Both the position numbers and the translations under genes were made by a program. Below, piece after piece: positions 37,627 to 47,232 of a stretch of DNA of 64,000 bases. Each line of letters opens with the position of its first letter. Position 1 is the stretch's first letter. The notes beneath the pieces were generated by a model that was not told the DNA's origin, searched no databases, and saw only the letters and a list, made by a program, of their open reading frames with translations. The DNA comes from Lachnospiraceae bacterium (GTDB lineage: Bacteria; Bacillota; Clostridia; Lachnospirales; Lachnospiraceae). The DNA lies in the NCBI GenBank assembly GCA_902363675.1, contig CABJAV010000003.1, positions 1 to 64,000 of the forward strand, given 5' to 3'.

Positions 37627-38322
37627 CTAATTCTGTCCGTAATAAGCGTTTGCTCCATGCTTACGGAAGAAATGCTTATCGCGGATGCAATCCGGTGCCG
37701 GCTGCACCTTCGGATTGATCAGTTCCGTACGGGTTGCCATCTTGGCAACTTCTTCCAGCACAACCGCATTGTGTACTGCCTCTGCCGCATCCTTGCCCCA
37801 TGTAAACGGTCCATGATTTGTACAGAGCACGCCAGGTGTATAAATTGGATTGATGCCACGAGTCTCAAATGTCTCGATAATGACTTTACCGGTATTCGTC
37901 TCATAAGCCTCATCAATCTCTTCCGGTGTCAGACTTCTTGCACACGGAATCGGTCCAAAGAAATAATCCGCATGTGTAGTTCCGTAAAGAGGAATATCTC
38001 TTCCGGCCTGTGCCCACGAAGTTGCCTCCGGCGAATGTGTATGTACCACACCTCCAATGTCAGGATACTTCTTGTACAGTTCCAGATGGGTCGGTGTATC
38101 GGAAGATGGTTTATAGTCACCCTCGATCTTGTTTCCCTCAAGGTCCATAACAACCATATCTTCCGGCTTCAACTTATCGTAATCCACGCCGCTTGGCTTA
38201 ATAACGAAATAACCGCTCTCACGGTCAATCCCGCTGACATTGCCCCATGTATAGGTGATCAGGCCTCTGCGCGGAAGTTCCATATTTGCTTCATATACCT
38301 GTTTCTTTAATTCTTCAAGCAT
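37627..38322 (-). CDS. araD: L-ribulose-5-phosphate 4-epimerase, copy 2
   Basis: Same 231-residue length as copy 1 and nearly the same protein, with [10 protein letters not shown] and YGTTHADYF motifs kept, so it should be active. DNA differs mostly at synonymous sites. It starts 18 nt after the araB2 stop codon; no upstream in-frame extension is present, which helps fix the start of copy 1. Last gene of araA2-araB2-araD2. Confidence 0.95.
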   Translation of the reverse strand: MLEELKKQVYEANMELPRRGLITYTWGNVSGIDRESGYFVIKPSGVDYDKLKPEDMVVMDLEGNKIEGDYKPSSDTPTHLELYKKYPDIGGVVHTHSPEATSWAQAGRDIPLYGTTHADYFFGPIPCARSLTPEEIDEAYETNTGKVIIETFETRGINPIYTPGVLCTNHGPFTWGKDAAEAVHNAVVLEEVAKMATRTELINPKVQPAPDCIRDKHFFRKHGANAYYGQN

Positions 38323-38339
38323 GATGATCCTCTTTTCTT

Positions 38340-39941
38340 CTATAAGTTCAGTTTCATTGTCTCAACTGCTGCACGTTCGATCGGAAGTCCCGCATTGTAG
38401 AGCTTTAAGAATTCATCGAATCCCGCAACATCAGAAGCGATCGGTTCCTCTGTTACACCTTCCTGACCCGCGAATACTTCATCATTTAAGTAATCAGCAA
38501 GTGACTGACCATCTTTCTTGTTCTTCATATAGGAAGCGAGTACCGCAATACCCCATGCACCGCCTTCGCCGGCCGTCTTCATAACGGATACCGGTGTGTC
38601 CATGGCAGCTGCCATAATACGCTGTCCGACAACCGGAGTCTTAAACAGACCGCCATGTCCATAGATCTTGTCAATCTGTACATGTTCTTCCTTAAGAAGG
38701 ATATCAAGTCCATTCTTGAGCGCACCGAGCGCAGTAAACAAATGCACGCGCATGAAATTGGCAAGCGTAAACTTGCTGTCCGGTGTTCTTGCAAAAAGAG
38801 GACGTCCTTCTTCGAATCCGGTAATGCTCTCACCCGAGAAATAGTTATAAGCTAACAGGCCGCCACAATCAGCATCGCCTTCGAGTGCCTTATTATAAAG
38901 TACGGAGAACAGCTTATTCATGTCAACTTCAATGCCAAAGTTCTCTGCGAATTCCTTAAATAAGTTAACCCATGCATTCAAGTCAGATGTGCAGTTGTTG
39001 CAGTGTACCATTGCAACTGCCTCACCTGTAGGGGTTGTAACCAGATCGATCTCTGTGTGAACTTTCTCTAACGCTTTTTCCAGTACGATCATTGCAAAAA
39101 CAGAAGTTCCTGCAGATACGTTTCCGGTTCTGACTGCAACACTGTTTGTCGCAACCATTCCGGTACCGGCATCGCCTTCCGGCGGACATACCGGAATTCC
39201 ACCCTTTAGGTTTCCGCTTGGATCAAGAAGCTTTGCTCCCTCTTCGGTAAGTACACCTGCCTGCTCGCCTGCAGATAATACCTTTGGAAGGATTTCTGTA
39301 ATCTTCCACGAATATCCCAATGGTGCAATCATCTCATCAAATGTTGCCAGCATCCCGGCATCATAATCACCGGTTGTACTATCGATTGGGAACATTCCGG
39401 ATGCGTCACCGACACCAAGAACTTTCTCGCCGGTCAGTTTCCAATGAATAAAACCTGCCAGCGTTGTAAAAAATGCGATATTGGCAACATGTTCTTCCTT
39501 GTTTAAGATTGCCTGATATAAATGAGCAATGCTCCATCTCTGCGGAATATTATAAGAAAATGCCTCGGTCAGCTTTGCAGCTGCTTCCTCGGTAATTGTA
39601 TTTCTCCATGTACGGAAAGGAACCAAGAGTTCTCCATCCTTGTCAAACGCCATATAACCATGCATCATTGCACTGAATCCAATGGAACCGATTGTTGTCA
39701 GTGTCTCGCCATACTGTGTCTTGACATCCTCCGCAAGATTTTTGTAACAATCCTGCAGTCCGTTCCAGATATCATCAAGTGAATATGTCCAGATTCCGTT
39801 TTCCAGACGATTCTCCCACTCATGACTTCCGATTGCAAGGACACCATTATCCGGTCCGACAAGTACTGCTTTAATTCGTGTGGAACCAAATTCAATTCCA
39901 AGTGATGTATTTCCGGCTGTAATTGCCTCTTTGTTTGTCAT
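38340..39941 (-). CDS. araB: FGGY-family ribulokinase, copy 2
   Basis: A 533-residue FGGY kinase, parallel to copy 1, with [27 protein letters not shown] and [19 protein letters not shown]. Start at 39941 behind GGAGGG; the frame runs open to 40040 but that stretch overlaps the araA2 end and has no support. Copies 1 and 2 differ in scattered residues, more than araA, so this pair has drifted further. Confidence 0.9.
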   Translation of the reverse strand: MTNKEAITAGNTSLGIEFGSTRIKAVLVGPDNGVLAIGSHEWENRLENGIWTYSLDDIWNGLQDCYKNLAEDVKTQYGETLTTIGSIGFSAMMHGYMAFDKDGELLVPFRTWRNTITEEAAAKLTEAFSYNIPQRWSIAHLYQAILNKEEHVANIAFFTTLAGFIHWKLTGEKVLGVGDASGMFPIDSTTGDYDAGMLATFDEMIAPLGYSWKITEILPKVLSAGEQAGVLTEEGAKLLDPSGNLKGGIPVCPPEGDAGTGMVATNSVAVRTGNVSAGTSVFAMIVLEKALEKVHTEIDLVTTPTGEAVAMVHCNNCTSDLNAWVNLFKEFAENFGIEVDMNKLFSVLYNKALEGDADCGGLLAYNYFSGESITGFEEGRPLFARTPDSKFTLANFMRVHLFTALGALKNGLDILLKEEHVQIDKIYGHGGLFKTPVVGQRIMAAAMDTPVSVMKTAGEGGAWGIAVLASYMKNKKDGQSLADYLNDEVFAGQEGVTEEPIASDVAGFDEFLKLYNAGLPIERAAVETMKLNL

Positions 39942-40017
39942 TGTTTTCCCTCCAAAATATGAGTGCTTAACTTTTCCGCCCACTCCACTGTGTGAGTGAG
40001 CGGAATGTTGCTTTATC

Positions 40018-41511
40018 TTATCTGTAGAAGACCTCTCCAAGCATTAAGTCTCTCTTGAAGTCACGAATCTTTGTATCCTTATCAATGTATACAGCCTCGA
40101 TACCCATTGCTGCTGCCCAGTCGCCCATCTGCTCTGCAGTAAGGTCATATGTAAATGCAGTATGATGTGCACCACCTGCAAGGATCCATGCTTCTGCTCC
40201 TGTGTAGATATCCGGTTCCGGGGTCCAGAAGTTGGTGGCTGTAGGAAGCTTCGGCATAGGCTTCTCTGTCTTCTTGCACTCTACATCATTAATGATAAGA
40301 CGGAATCTGTTTCCAAGATCGATCAGGGATGTTGCAATACCATGTCCTTCCTTTGATGTAAATACAAGTCTTGCAGGATCTTCTCTGTCACCCATAGAAA
40401 GAGGCTGGCATTTGATGCTGATCGGGCCATCTGCGATAGACGGACAAATCTCAAGCATATGAGCCTCAAGAATTCCTTCTTTACCCTTAACAAGGTTGTA
40501 TGTGTAATCTTCCAGCATGGAAGTTCCCTTTGCATCTTTCATTCCGGCTGTCATAACCTTCATGAGACGTACCATAGCGGCTACCTTCCAGTCTCCCTCT
40601 GCACCGAATCCATAGCCTTTTTCCATAAGTCTCTGGATTGCAAGTCCCGGAAGCTGCTTTAATGCGCCGAGATCTCCGAAGTGTGTTACAATTGCCTGAT
40701 AATTCTTCTCTTTTAAGAAACGCTCAAATCCGAGTTCAATCTGTGCCTGTACGGCTACATGCTTCTTGAACTCTTCCGGATCTCTGCCCTCAAGTAAGAT
40801 GTCGTACTTGTCATAATACTCATCAACCAAAGCGTTTGTATCAGACTGCGATACCGCTGCAACAGACTCTGCAATCTCGTTTACCGGGTAAGCATCAACT
40901 TCCCATCCGAACTTAATCTGTGCTTCTACCTTGTCGCCCTCTGTTACGGCTACGTTTCTCATGTTGTCAGCGACACGCATAACACGGATATGGCTGCTCT
41001 CCATGATTCCGACTGCGGTACGCATCCAGCTTGCGATCTTACCGACAACAACCGGATCACTCCAGTGTCCGACAACAACCTTACGCTCAATTCTCATACG
41101 GCTTACAATGTGGCCGTACTCTCTGTCACCATGTGCAGACTGGTTCTCATTCATGAAATCCATATCGATGCTGTCATATGGAAGTTCTTCATTGAACTGT
41201 GTATGTAAATGCATTAATGGCTTGCGGTATTCCTGAAGACCTAAGATCCAGGACTTTGCAGGTGAGAATGTATGCATCCATGTGATCACACCGGCACAAT
41301 TCTCATCAGCGTTTGCCTCGTTAAAAGTCTTACGGATCAGCTCGTTTGTGATGAGTGTCGGTTTCCATACGACCTCATATGGAAGCATTCCTGACTTGTT
41401 TAACTTATCCACGATCTGCTTTGAGTGCTGTGCTACCTTTGCAAGGCACTCATCTCCGTACAAATCCTGTGAACCTGTACAAAACCAAAACTGATATTTC
41501 TTTAATTCCAT
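40018..41511 (-). CDS. araA: L-arabinose isomerase, copy 2
   Basis: A 497-residue isomerase with the same motifs as copy 1 ([36 protein letters not shown]). The proteins differ mainly in the first 40 residues. Behind a perfect AraR-type operator (41570-41599) and a minus-strand promoter-like pair TTGTAA / TATTCT whose spacer is covered by the operator, which fits repression by AraR in the absence of arabinose. Confidence 0.97.
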   Translation of the reverse strand: MELKKYQFWFCTGSQDLYGDECLAKVAQHSKQIVDKLNKSGMLPYEVVWKPTLITNELIRKTFNEANADENCAGVITWMHTFSPAKSWILGLQEYRKPLMHLHTQFNEELPYDSIDMDFMNENQSAHGDREYGHIVSRMRIERKVVVGHWSDPVVVGKIASWMRTAVGIMESSHIRVMRVADNMRNVAVTEGDKVEAQIKFGWEVDAYPVNEIAESVAAVSQSDTNALVDEYYDKYDILLEGRDPEEFKKHVAVQAQIELGFERFLKEKNYQAIVTHFGDLGALKQLPGLAIQRLMEKGYGFGAEGDWKVAAMVRLMKVMTAGMKDAKGTSMLEDYTYNLVKGKEGILEAHMLEICPSIADGPISIKCQPLSMGDREDPARLVFTSKEGHGIATSLIDLGNRFRLIINDVECKKTEKPMPKLPTATNFWTPEPDIYTGAEAWILAGGAHHTAFTYDLTAEQMGDWAAAMGIEAVYIDKDTKIRDFKRDLMLGEVFYR

Positions 41512-41569
41512 TTGTAACCCCTCCTAAATTTGATATCTTGATCGTAATCATTTATCTTAAGATTAGAAT

Positions 41570-41599
41570 ACAACTTGTACGAACGTCTTTACAAGTTGT
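41570..41599. promoter_or_regulatory. AraR-type operator upstream of araA2
   Basis: Perfect 9-bp arms ACAACTTGT (41570-41578) and ACAAGTTGT (41591-41599), 12-nt spacer. The overlap with a likely promoter supports a repressor site. Between this site and the araR2 stop (about 41600-41716) I see no gene. Confidence 0.8.
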
Positions 41600-41716
41600 T
41601 TTTTTAGAAAAAAGAGTGACTATTCAGAGCCCCATATATGAGCAAAATTAGCAACATCGTTGCGGGAAAGTACAAGCTTGCTTGTATGGTTTTGCGAATG
41701 TATGAGCGGGACTGAA

Positions 41717-42808
41717 CTACCTCCTCTTACACGAAGTCCCTTCCACCAATTCTGGTTCGATCATAATCTTTTGTTTTTCACTATTCTCCCCGTTTACCAC
41801 AAGATCCAGCAGTAATTCTGCCGCCATCTCACCTAATTTTTCCTGCGGATGCGCGATTGATGTCAAACGAAAGTCCGACTGATTCGCCATATAAAAATTG
41901 TCGTATCCCGTAACCGATACATCATCCGGGATCTTCAAGTCAAGTGCCTCAAGCGCCCGGATCACTCCCATCGCATTCTGATCATTGTAGCAGACAACCG
42001 CGTCCAATTCTTTGTTTTTCGCGATATTCTGAATGCCCTCATACGGATGGATCTTGCGGTCCTCCGTGTAGAACCATACAACCATATCCGGATCATACGG
42101 CATACCCGCTTCCTGCAATGCACGCACATATCCCTTGTGCCGGTTCTGTCCCTGCGTATCATCCGCCTTAAAAACGCCTGCGATATGCTTATGTCCCAGT
42201 TCGATCAGATATTTCGTGATCATATATCCGCCCTTGCAATCATCAATCAGCACCTGTGGCTTGTCTTTCATCTGTTCAAAACATCCCTGAATAAACACAT
42301 ATGGAATGTTATATTCGTCCAATTTATCATACAAGTTCGTGTGTTTGCAGAAAATCTGGCTCTTACTCGGCTCAATAATGACACCATCAATGTCCTTCTG
42401 CAGCAATTCCTCTAAGCATTTTGCTTCCATTGAACGTGAGTTTCTCGTATTTTTGAGGATAATGCTATATCCCTGGGAGGTCAGCACAGAATCGATTCCC
42501 TCAATGACACGCGGAAAAATGTAATCCGACAGATACGTCGTCACAACCGCAATATTCTTCGAAGTATGTGTATGGCGCGCAAGTTCCGAACAGAACGTAC
42601 CTCTGCCATGTTCCGCATAGATATAACCCATACTCTGCAGCATCTGGAGTGCCTTACGAACCGTCTGCCTGCTGATTCCATACTCGCCGGACAGCTCATT
42701 CTCAGAAGGAAGTTTGTCCCCCGCCTGAATCTCACCGGATAAAATTTTCTCCTTCAGATCCTCCATTAACTGAAAATATTTTAATTGTTTTCCCTCATTT
42801 ACAGCCAT
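41717..42808 (-). CDS. araR: AraR-type arabinose repressor, copy 2 (full length)
   Basis: A 363-residue AraR: winged helix (KLPSENELSGEYGISRQTVR) plus LacI-type sensor with VVCYNDQNAMGVIRALE and DVSVTGYDNFYMAN, and a complete C-terminus through PELVEGTSCKRR. Length matches Bacillus AraR (about 362). Start at 42808 behind GAGGG; a GTG 12 nt upstream is an alternative. With copy 1 truncated, this is probably the working repressor for both ara operons. Confidence 0.92.
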   Translation of the reverse strand: MAVNEGKQLKYFQLMEDLKEKILSGEIQAGDKLPSENELSGEYGISRQTVRKALQMLQSMGYIYAEHGRGTFCSELARHTHTSKNIAVVTTYLSDYIFPRVIEGIDSVLTSQGYSIILKNTRNSRSMEAKCLEELLQKDIDGVIIEPSKSQIFCKHTNLYDKLDEYNIPYVFIQGCFEQMKDKPQVLIDDCKGGYMITKYLIELGHKHIAGVFKADDTQGQNRHKGYVRALQEAGMPYDPDMVVWFYTEDRKIHPYEGIQNIAKNKELDAVVCYNDQNAMGVIRALEALDLKIPDDVSVTGYDNFYMANQSDFRLTSIAHPQEKLGEMAAELLLDLVVNGENSEKQKIMIEPELVEGTSCKRR

Positions 42809-42818
42809 ATATGCCCTC

Positions 42819-42857
42819 ACTTGTACTTATATAAGTTTACTTGTACGCAACTTGTAT
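42819..42857. promoter_or_regulatory. AraR-type half-sites upstream of araR2
   Basis: Three ACTTGTA half-sites in 39 bp (42819-42826, 42839-42846, 42850-42857), the first two followed by C and the third by T. Same motif as the araA operators; suggests autoregulation. Confidence 0.6.
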
Positions 42858-42896
42858 ACTATACTACGCACATTTGCGCTATTTTGCAAGAAAAAA

Positions 42897-42935
42897 GAGA
42901 ACCACCATACATTTAAGATGTATGAATCGGTTCTC
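42897..42935 (-). terminator. Terminator of coaBC copy 2
   Basis: Outer arms GAGAACC / GGTTCTC and inner CATACAT / ATGTATG; on the minus strand followed by TTTTTTCTTG. It lies 22 nt past the coaBC2 stop codon. Confidence 0.85.
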
Positions 42936-42956
42936 ATTTCTCTCAACTTGTCTGTT

Positions 42957-44156
42957 TTATTTCATCTTGTCAAGAATCTCTGTAACGATTGAAGATGCAA
43001 CCTCAGCTTTGCTCATCAGTTCAAGCTGCTTGCAATCATCTTTCGTGATGATCGTAACGACATTCGTATCGGTCCCGAATCCTGCCCCCGCCACCTTCAG
43101 ATTGTTGGCAACGATCATGTCAACCTTCTTCTTGGCAAGCTTTGCCCGGGAGTTCTCCAGCATGTTCTCTGTCTCCATCGAAAAACCGCAGATAAACTGC
43201 CCGTCTCTTCGATGTGCCCCAAGGTACGCTAAAATATCTTCGGTACGCTCAAGTTCCATTACTGATGTATCGTCCTTCTTCTTAACTTTTTCATCTGCCG
43301 GATCCGACGGTCTGTAATCCGCTACCGCAGCGGTCTTAATAATAATATCCTGCTGATCCGCAGTCTCCTTTACAGCTGCCGCCATATCTGCTGCCGAAAC
43401 AACCGGAACAACCTTTACAAACGGCGGCGGAGTGATTGCCACCGGTCCCGTAATCAGTGTCACTTCCGCACCACGGCGCATACAGTTTTCTGCGATTGCA
43501 TAGCCCATCTTTCCGGTGGAGTGATTCGTAATAAAACGCACCGGATCAATTTTCTCCTGTGTCGGTCCCGCTGTGACCATCACTTTTTTTCCAACCATGT
43601 CCTTTTCACAGGCAAGTTCTTTCATAATATAAGAAAACAGCACTTCCGGCTCCGGCATCTTTCCGGCCCCGGTATCCCCACATGCAAGATATCCACTTGC
43701 CGGATCAATAATATAAAAACCATAACCCTCAAGCTTTTTGATGTTATCCTGTACGATTGGATTTTCAAACATATTTGTATTCATGGCAGGGGAGACATAC
43801 TTCGGGCATTTTGCCGCCAGAATCGTTGTTGTCAGCATATCATCTGCAATCCCGTTTGCCATCTTGCCGATCACATTGGCAGAAGCCGGTGCCACCATAA
43901 AAATATCCGCACGCTTTGCCAGCGCCACATGCTCGACATTGAACTGGAAATTCCGGTCAAATGTATCCACAAGGCATTTGTTGCCTGTCAGCGTTTCAAA
44001 CGTGATTGGATTAATAAAATTAGTTGCGTTTTTTGTCATAATAACATTGACGTCTGCATGCAGCTTAACCAGCGCGCTTGCAAGGCTTGCAATCTTATAC
44101 GCCGCAATACTGCCCGTTACGCCAAGAACAACGCATTTTCCCCTCAGCATGTCCAT
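42957..44156 (-). CDS. coaBC: Bifunctional phosphopantothenoylcysteine synthetase/decarboxylase, copy 2
   Basis: 399 residues, same domains as copy 1 (CoaC flavoprotein half, then CoaB synthetase half). It follows an intact panT by 36 nt, so uptake of pantothenate and its conversion to CoA precursors are coded together. The 5' two thirds are nearly identical to copy 1; the 3' third (42957-43293) differs at many sites, mostly silent, with small changes such as TILDKMK against EILQKMQ at the end. Confidence 0.95.
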   Translation of the reverse strand: MDMLRGKCVVLGVTGSIAAYKIASLASALVKLHADVNVIMTKNATNFINPITFETLTGNKCLVDTFDRNFQFNVEHVALAKRADIFMVAPASANVIGKMANGIADDMLTTTILAAKCPKYVSPAMNTNMFENPIVQDNIKKLEGYGFYIIDPASGYLACGDTGAGKMPEPEVLFSYIMKELACEKDMVGKKVMVTAGPTQEKIDPVRFITNHSTGKMGYAIAENCMRRGAEVTLITGPVAITPPPFVKVVPVVSAADMAAAVKETADQQDIIIKTAAVADYRPSDPADEKVKKKDDTSVMELERTEDILAYLGAHRRDGQFICGFSMETENMLENSRAKLAKKKVDMIVANNLKVAGAGFGTDTNVVTIITKDDCKQLELMSKAEVASSIVTEILDKMK

Positions 44157-44192
44157 TCCTCCTATGAATTTCTATCAAAAACAGATGATAAA

Positions 44193-45014
44193 TTACTTCT
44201 GAATCGGCTTGATCTTGTTTAATGCAACGCCGAGTGCCGCAACGATAATTGCCGCAACGATTGCCTCGATCACGCCGTTAAAGCTGATGACTCCGCCGAT
44301 GACTCCGAGTACGGCACCCGGATCGATGCTGAGTGCATCCGCATAAGCGTTCTTGTACAATACAAAGATTCCGCCCATAACTAAAATTGTGTTGGTCATT
44401 GCGCCGACCACACCCGCATAGATGAATGCGGATACGCTGCCGCTTTTCTTAAGTGTGAACACTTCCAAAGCCGCAAATACAACGACACCGACGATCGCAC
44501 TGATCGCCCATACCGCTCCTGTCGAAAGCGGGTTGGCATCGAATACTTTATTGATAAAAGCACGGCATCCGACCAGAAGGAACACTCCGATCAGTACGTT
44601 GAGTACCGTTGACCAGATCTTCTTGTTCTCTGATGTCACAGCTTTCCTTACTCCAAGGTAAACATAATATGGCAGGATTCCCACAAGAATTCTCGGTACA
44701 AAACAGATGAATGCACTCTTAAAAATTCCGCTTGTTCCAACCATGCTTGCTGCAAGTACCGGTGAAAATACGAATGCTGACAAAGATGACGGCATTACGG
44801 TGTTCTTGATAAAACTGGTGAGTCCAAAGACGAATCCAAGGAACCCGCCCTTCTTCGATCCGCAGAACAGTGCTCCCAGGATAACCGGGATATGAATAAT
44901 GGTTGCATTGATCACCACGAGTGGTATGTACCCGAGCGGGGTAAACGCCATAATAATGATGATTGCTGCAAATAGAGCTGTCAGAACCAGCTCCGCTGTC
45001 TTAGTGTTACGCAT
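44193..45014 (-). CDS. ECF transporter S component, probably pantothenate-specific (PanT)
   Basis: A 273-residue membrane protein. The first 130 residues match the ECF S-component pattern (helix 1 with alanine-rich ELVLTALFAAIIIIMAFTPL, then the GALFCGSKKGGFLGFVFG loop). The second half has further helices and is longer than typical S components of about 190 residues. Substrate inferred from the coaBC neighbour: pantothenate. Start supported by AGGAGG 6-7 nt upstream. The C-terminus is KPIQK. Confidence 0.8.
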   Translation of the reverse strand: MRNTKTAELVLTALFAAIIIIMAFTPLGYIPLVVINATIIHIPVILGALFCGSKKGGFLGFVFGLTSFIKNTVMPSSLSAFVFSPVLAASMVGTSGIFKSAFICFVPRILVGILPYYVYLGVRKAVTSENKKIWSTVLNVLIGVFLLVGCRAFINKVFDANPLSTGAVWAISAIVGVVVFAALEVFTLKKSGSVSAFIYAGVVGAMTNTILVMGGIFVLYKNAYADALSIDPGAVLGVIGGVISFNGVIEAIVAAIIVAALGVALNKIKPIQK

Positions 45015-45019
45015 TTTTC

Positions 45020-45170
45020 CTCCTATTCCAGGTGACGGCTTCTCTTTCAGTCCGTCCCTCTTTTACATGCGAACATTTGTCCATGCAAAATGTAATTGTA
45101 TTTGCTGATTGATTCCTTACGGTAACCATCAACCTTCATAGTTTACACCCTTAAGCGTAAACGGTCAAGG
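45020..45170 (-). promoter_or_regulatory. Possible structured leader of panT-coaBC
   Basis: The 160-nt leader is kept in both copies. It can form GACGG / CCGTC near the ribosome binding site (45034-45056) and GTTTAC / GTAAAC further upstream (about 45143-45164). It does not match a riboswitch class that I recognise. The second stem is disturbed in copy 1. Confidence 0.3.
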
Positions 45171-45174
45171 CACA

Positions 45175-45681
45175 TCATGCCATCGGTTTTTCCAAAATCT
45201 GAATCACCGTATTTCCTTTCATTTTCAGGAAAAACGGCATTCCCGGTTTTGCATCCGTATAAGTTTCCATATATTTTTCAAAAATCATTTTATCTTTTGT
45301 TACTACACGAATATCGGCATCTGTTCCCCCAAATTCTCTTGTCCAATCCAAAAAGGAGTACTCCGTCTGATCTGTCAATGTTACATCCTCTGTTTTTTCA
45401 TCCTTATTGTATATATAATATCCGTCAGGCATATCGTCATCCGTGTGTTTGTAACTTGCCAGTCGATCACTGTCCCCGGAACTGATATACTCCACGGGAT
45501 CGATGACCAGTGTATTTCCATTGATTTCCTTTATATAAGCGCAGAGTTCTGTTGTATCCTCCTTCATACTGTCTGCAGTTTCTGTCTCCTCAGCTTTTTC
45601 TGTAACTGTCTGTTTTCCACATCCTCCAAGTCCTGAAATGCACGCACACATCATAAGTAAAATCCATCTCTTTTTCATCAT
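45175..45681 (-). CDS. Lipoprotein of unknown function
   Basis: A 168-residue exported lipoprotein: signal peptide MKKRWILLMMCACISGLGGC with lipobox LGGC. The mature part has a short acidic linker, then a beta-rich domain (ELCAYIKEINGNTLVIDPVEYI and a C-terminal KGNTVIQILEKPMA) of a kind seen in Firmicutes lipoproteins of unknown role. Its last 35 codons are duplicated at 25582-25698, joined to a chemoreceptor gene. It lies 12 nt after the DUF4367-type gene and may belong to the sigma factor operon. Confidence 0.85.
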   Translation of the reverse strand: MMKKRWILLMMCACISGLGGCGKQTVTEKAEETETADSMKEDTTELCAYIKEINGNTLVIDPVEYISSGDSDRLASYKHTDDDMPDGYYIYNKDEKTEDVTLTDQTEYSFLDWTREFGGTDADIRVVTKDKMIFEKYMETYTDAKPGMPFFLKMKGNTVIQILEKPMA

Positions 45682-45693
45682 TTTCCCTCTCCT

Positions 45694-46365
45694 TTACCAG
45701 ATCCAGTGTTTATATATTTTTTCAATTTCTTCTTTTTGGATTGTATCTCCAGCCAGCACATATACGCTGTTTCCATATTCCCCATATGCCCAAAATGTCT
45801 CATCCGTATACCGATATAGAAAAACAGTCATTCCGTTTATTCTGATTTGTTCCACAGAATTATAATTTGTGTCAAAAATCATTTTCTCATTTGTCACAAT
45901 TGTTTGCTGGAAAATCAAATGCTTTTTGTCATTTCCATATTCCAAAACGGATGTGGTATCCGTAATTTTTTCTTCGTTCAGCCGATAGTTGTCTGGAAGA
46001 TACTGCGGTTTTAAAATAGCATCGGAAATCTTCTCTTCGTCCGATTCATAAGAGTAAATACTGATGTTACCATCCAGCACCATTTTTATCGTATGAAAAA
46101 ACCGTACCCGGTAAGCCTCCACACTCATCGTGACGGTGAGTGCTCCCACAAGCATCACAACCGCTGCTGCCGCAATTTTCTGTGTAATTTTCTTCAACTG
46201 TTTTTCGGCATACATATACTTTTCTTTCTGTATCAGCCGCTTCATACGCTTTCTGAATTTATCTGAAAAAACGTAATCTTTTTGCGTGCACACTTCCAGT
46301 TGCCGTACCATTGCTGCATCAACGATCGGCATTTTTTCATAAAGCCATTCGTCCGTTACTTTCAT
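45694..46365 (-). CDS. DUF4367-type membrane protein, likely anti-sigma partner
   Basis: A 223-residue protein. The cytosolic N-terminal part (about residues 1-72, helical and charged) is followed by one membrane helix (about 73-90, IAAAAVVMLVGALTVTMSV) and an extracellular DUF4367-like domain (LKPQYLPDNYRLNEEKI, ...VYVLAGDTIQKEEIEKI). It overlaps the upstream sigma factor gene by 4 nt. This arrangement is typical of an anti-sigma factor with its ECF sigma. No zinc-finger HxxxCxxC motif is visible, so it would be a non-ZAS type. Confidence 0.8.
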   Translation of the reverse strand: MKVTDEWLYEKMPIVDAAMVRQLEVCTQKDYVFSDKFRKRMKRLIQKEKYMYAEKQLKKITQKIAAAAVVMLVGALTVTMSVEAYRVRFFHTIKMVLDGNISIYSYESDEEKISDAILKPQYLPDNYRLNEEKITDTTSVLEYGNDKKHLIFQQTIVTNEKMIFDTNYNSVEQIRINGMTVFLYRYTDETFWAYGEYGNSVYVLAGDTIQKEEIEKIYKHWIW

Positions 46366-46904
46366 TCGGTATCTCCCTTCTTGATTTTTTCCAGTTCTTT
46401 TTCAATTAGCCGTTTTCCTCTGGCAATCCGCTGCCGTATCGTCCCCTCCCGAAGTCCGCATATTCTTGCAATCTCCCGGTTTTCCAGATGTGCGGAATAT
46501 TTTAACAGAAATATATCTCTGTATTTTGGTGGAAGATTTTTTAAAATATCTAACACTCCATGTTCTTCCTCCGGTGCCATATAAGTAAGCTGCCCGGTTT
46601 CTTCTGGAAGTTCATCCATATAGATTTCCCTGCTTTGTAACCGGTTTCTTCTGCGGTAAAGATCAATGGCTGCATGTTTTGTAATCGTAATCAGATAACG
46701 TTTCGTGGCAGTCTCCTCCGGCTGTCCGACGTTTTCCATATGTTTTGCCACCCGTACAAATGCTTCCTGCACGGCATCTTCTGCCAACTGGTAATCATGC
46801 AGAATATCCGCCGCCACTTTCAACATCAGATAACGATAGTTTTCGTACAGGATCACAAATTTTCGTTTTTCTTCGGGTGTGTCCACCATCATCAGTAAAA
46901 TCAC
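46362..46904 (-). CDS. ECF-type RNA polymerase sigma factor
   Basis: A 180-residue sigma-70 family protein with region 2 (YHDY.LAEDAVQEAFVRVAKHM as HDYQLAEDAVQEAFVRVA) and region 4 (LPPKYRDIFLLKYSAHLENREIARICGLREGTIRQRI, in parts). Group 4 (ECF). It starts with GTG at 46904 behind GAGGAA, or at an ATG 9-12 nt further on. Co-transcribed with the DUF4367-type gene and probably the lipoprotein gene. Targets not known. Confidence 0.9.
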   Translation of the reverse strand: MILLMMVDTPEEKRKFVILYENYRYLMLKVAADILHDYQLAEDAVQEAFVRVAKHMENVGQPEETATKRYLITITKHAAIDLYRRRNRLQSREIYMDELPEETGQLTYMAPEEEHGVLDILKNLPPKYRDIFLLKYSAHLENREIARICGLREGTIRQRIARGKRLIEKELEKIKKGDTE

Positions 46905-46988
46905 GCGCGTTCCTCACTTTTGTTTTATCTCTGCTAACTATAACGAACCTGTCGGTTCCATTGTTACATATTTTCAGACAAAAATAAA

Positions 46989-47139
46989 AGACATCCGGAT
47001 TCCTTCCATTTGTCCATTGAAAAAGTATCGCTGTAGCGATATCCTCGATTTTACCGCCAATACCCGCGATCTAGACATTGATGTCGTAAAATTTGCGCGT
47101 GTCTTAGGCTGTAAAACAGAAGACTCGTTACAAATATAG
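46989..47139 (+). pseudogene. Possible gene remnant, unidentified
   Basis: Plus-strand reading frame ending DLDIDVVKFARVLGCKTEDS... looks protein-like but has no proper start, and I cannot name the parent. The 328-nt space 46905-47232 otherwise holds the sigma factor promoter side, a terminator hairpin and a copy of the etfA 3' end. Confidence 0.35.
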
Positions 47140-47141
47140 TA

Positions 47142-47225
47142 AAAACCGCCGCGGAAATCCGCGGCGGTCTCTTTTCACACTTATATAAAATGAAATTATT
47201 TGCACATCTCAGCCTTTAAAACAAC
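47142..47225 (-). repeat. Duplicate of the etfA terminator and 3' end
   Basis: Matches 49428-49511 with few changes: the ACCGCCGCGG hairpin, then TTCACA, ATGAAATTATTT and CTCAGCCTTTAAA. The last part corresponds to the final codons of etfA. It abuts the M56 gene stop codon. Confidence 0.8.
47145..47168. terminator. Terminator hairpin, copy a
   Basis: ACCGCCGCGG-AAAT-CCGCGGCGGT, perfect 10-bp stem. One of three near-identical hairpins here (others at 49157 and 49431). A-rich on the left and TCTCTTTT on the right; could end transcription from both sides. Confidence 0.75.
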
Positions 47226-47232
47226 TCATGCA

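Larger units (their letters stand above)
43294..45291. repeat. Recent duplicate tract, copy 2 (coaBC 5' part, panT, lipoprotein 3' end)
   Basis: Direct-repeat partner of 23967-25698. This copy has the intact panT and a complete lipoprotein gene running through its right edge, so it is the better candidate for the ancestral arrangement. Confidence 0.9.
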
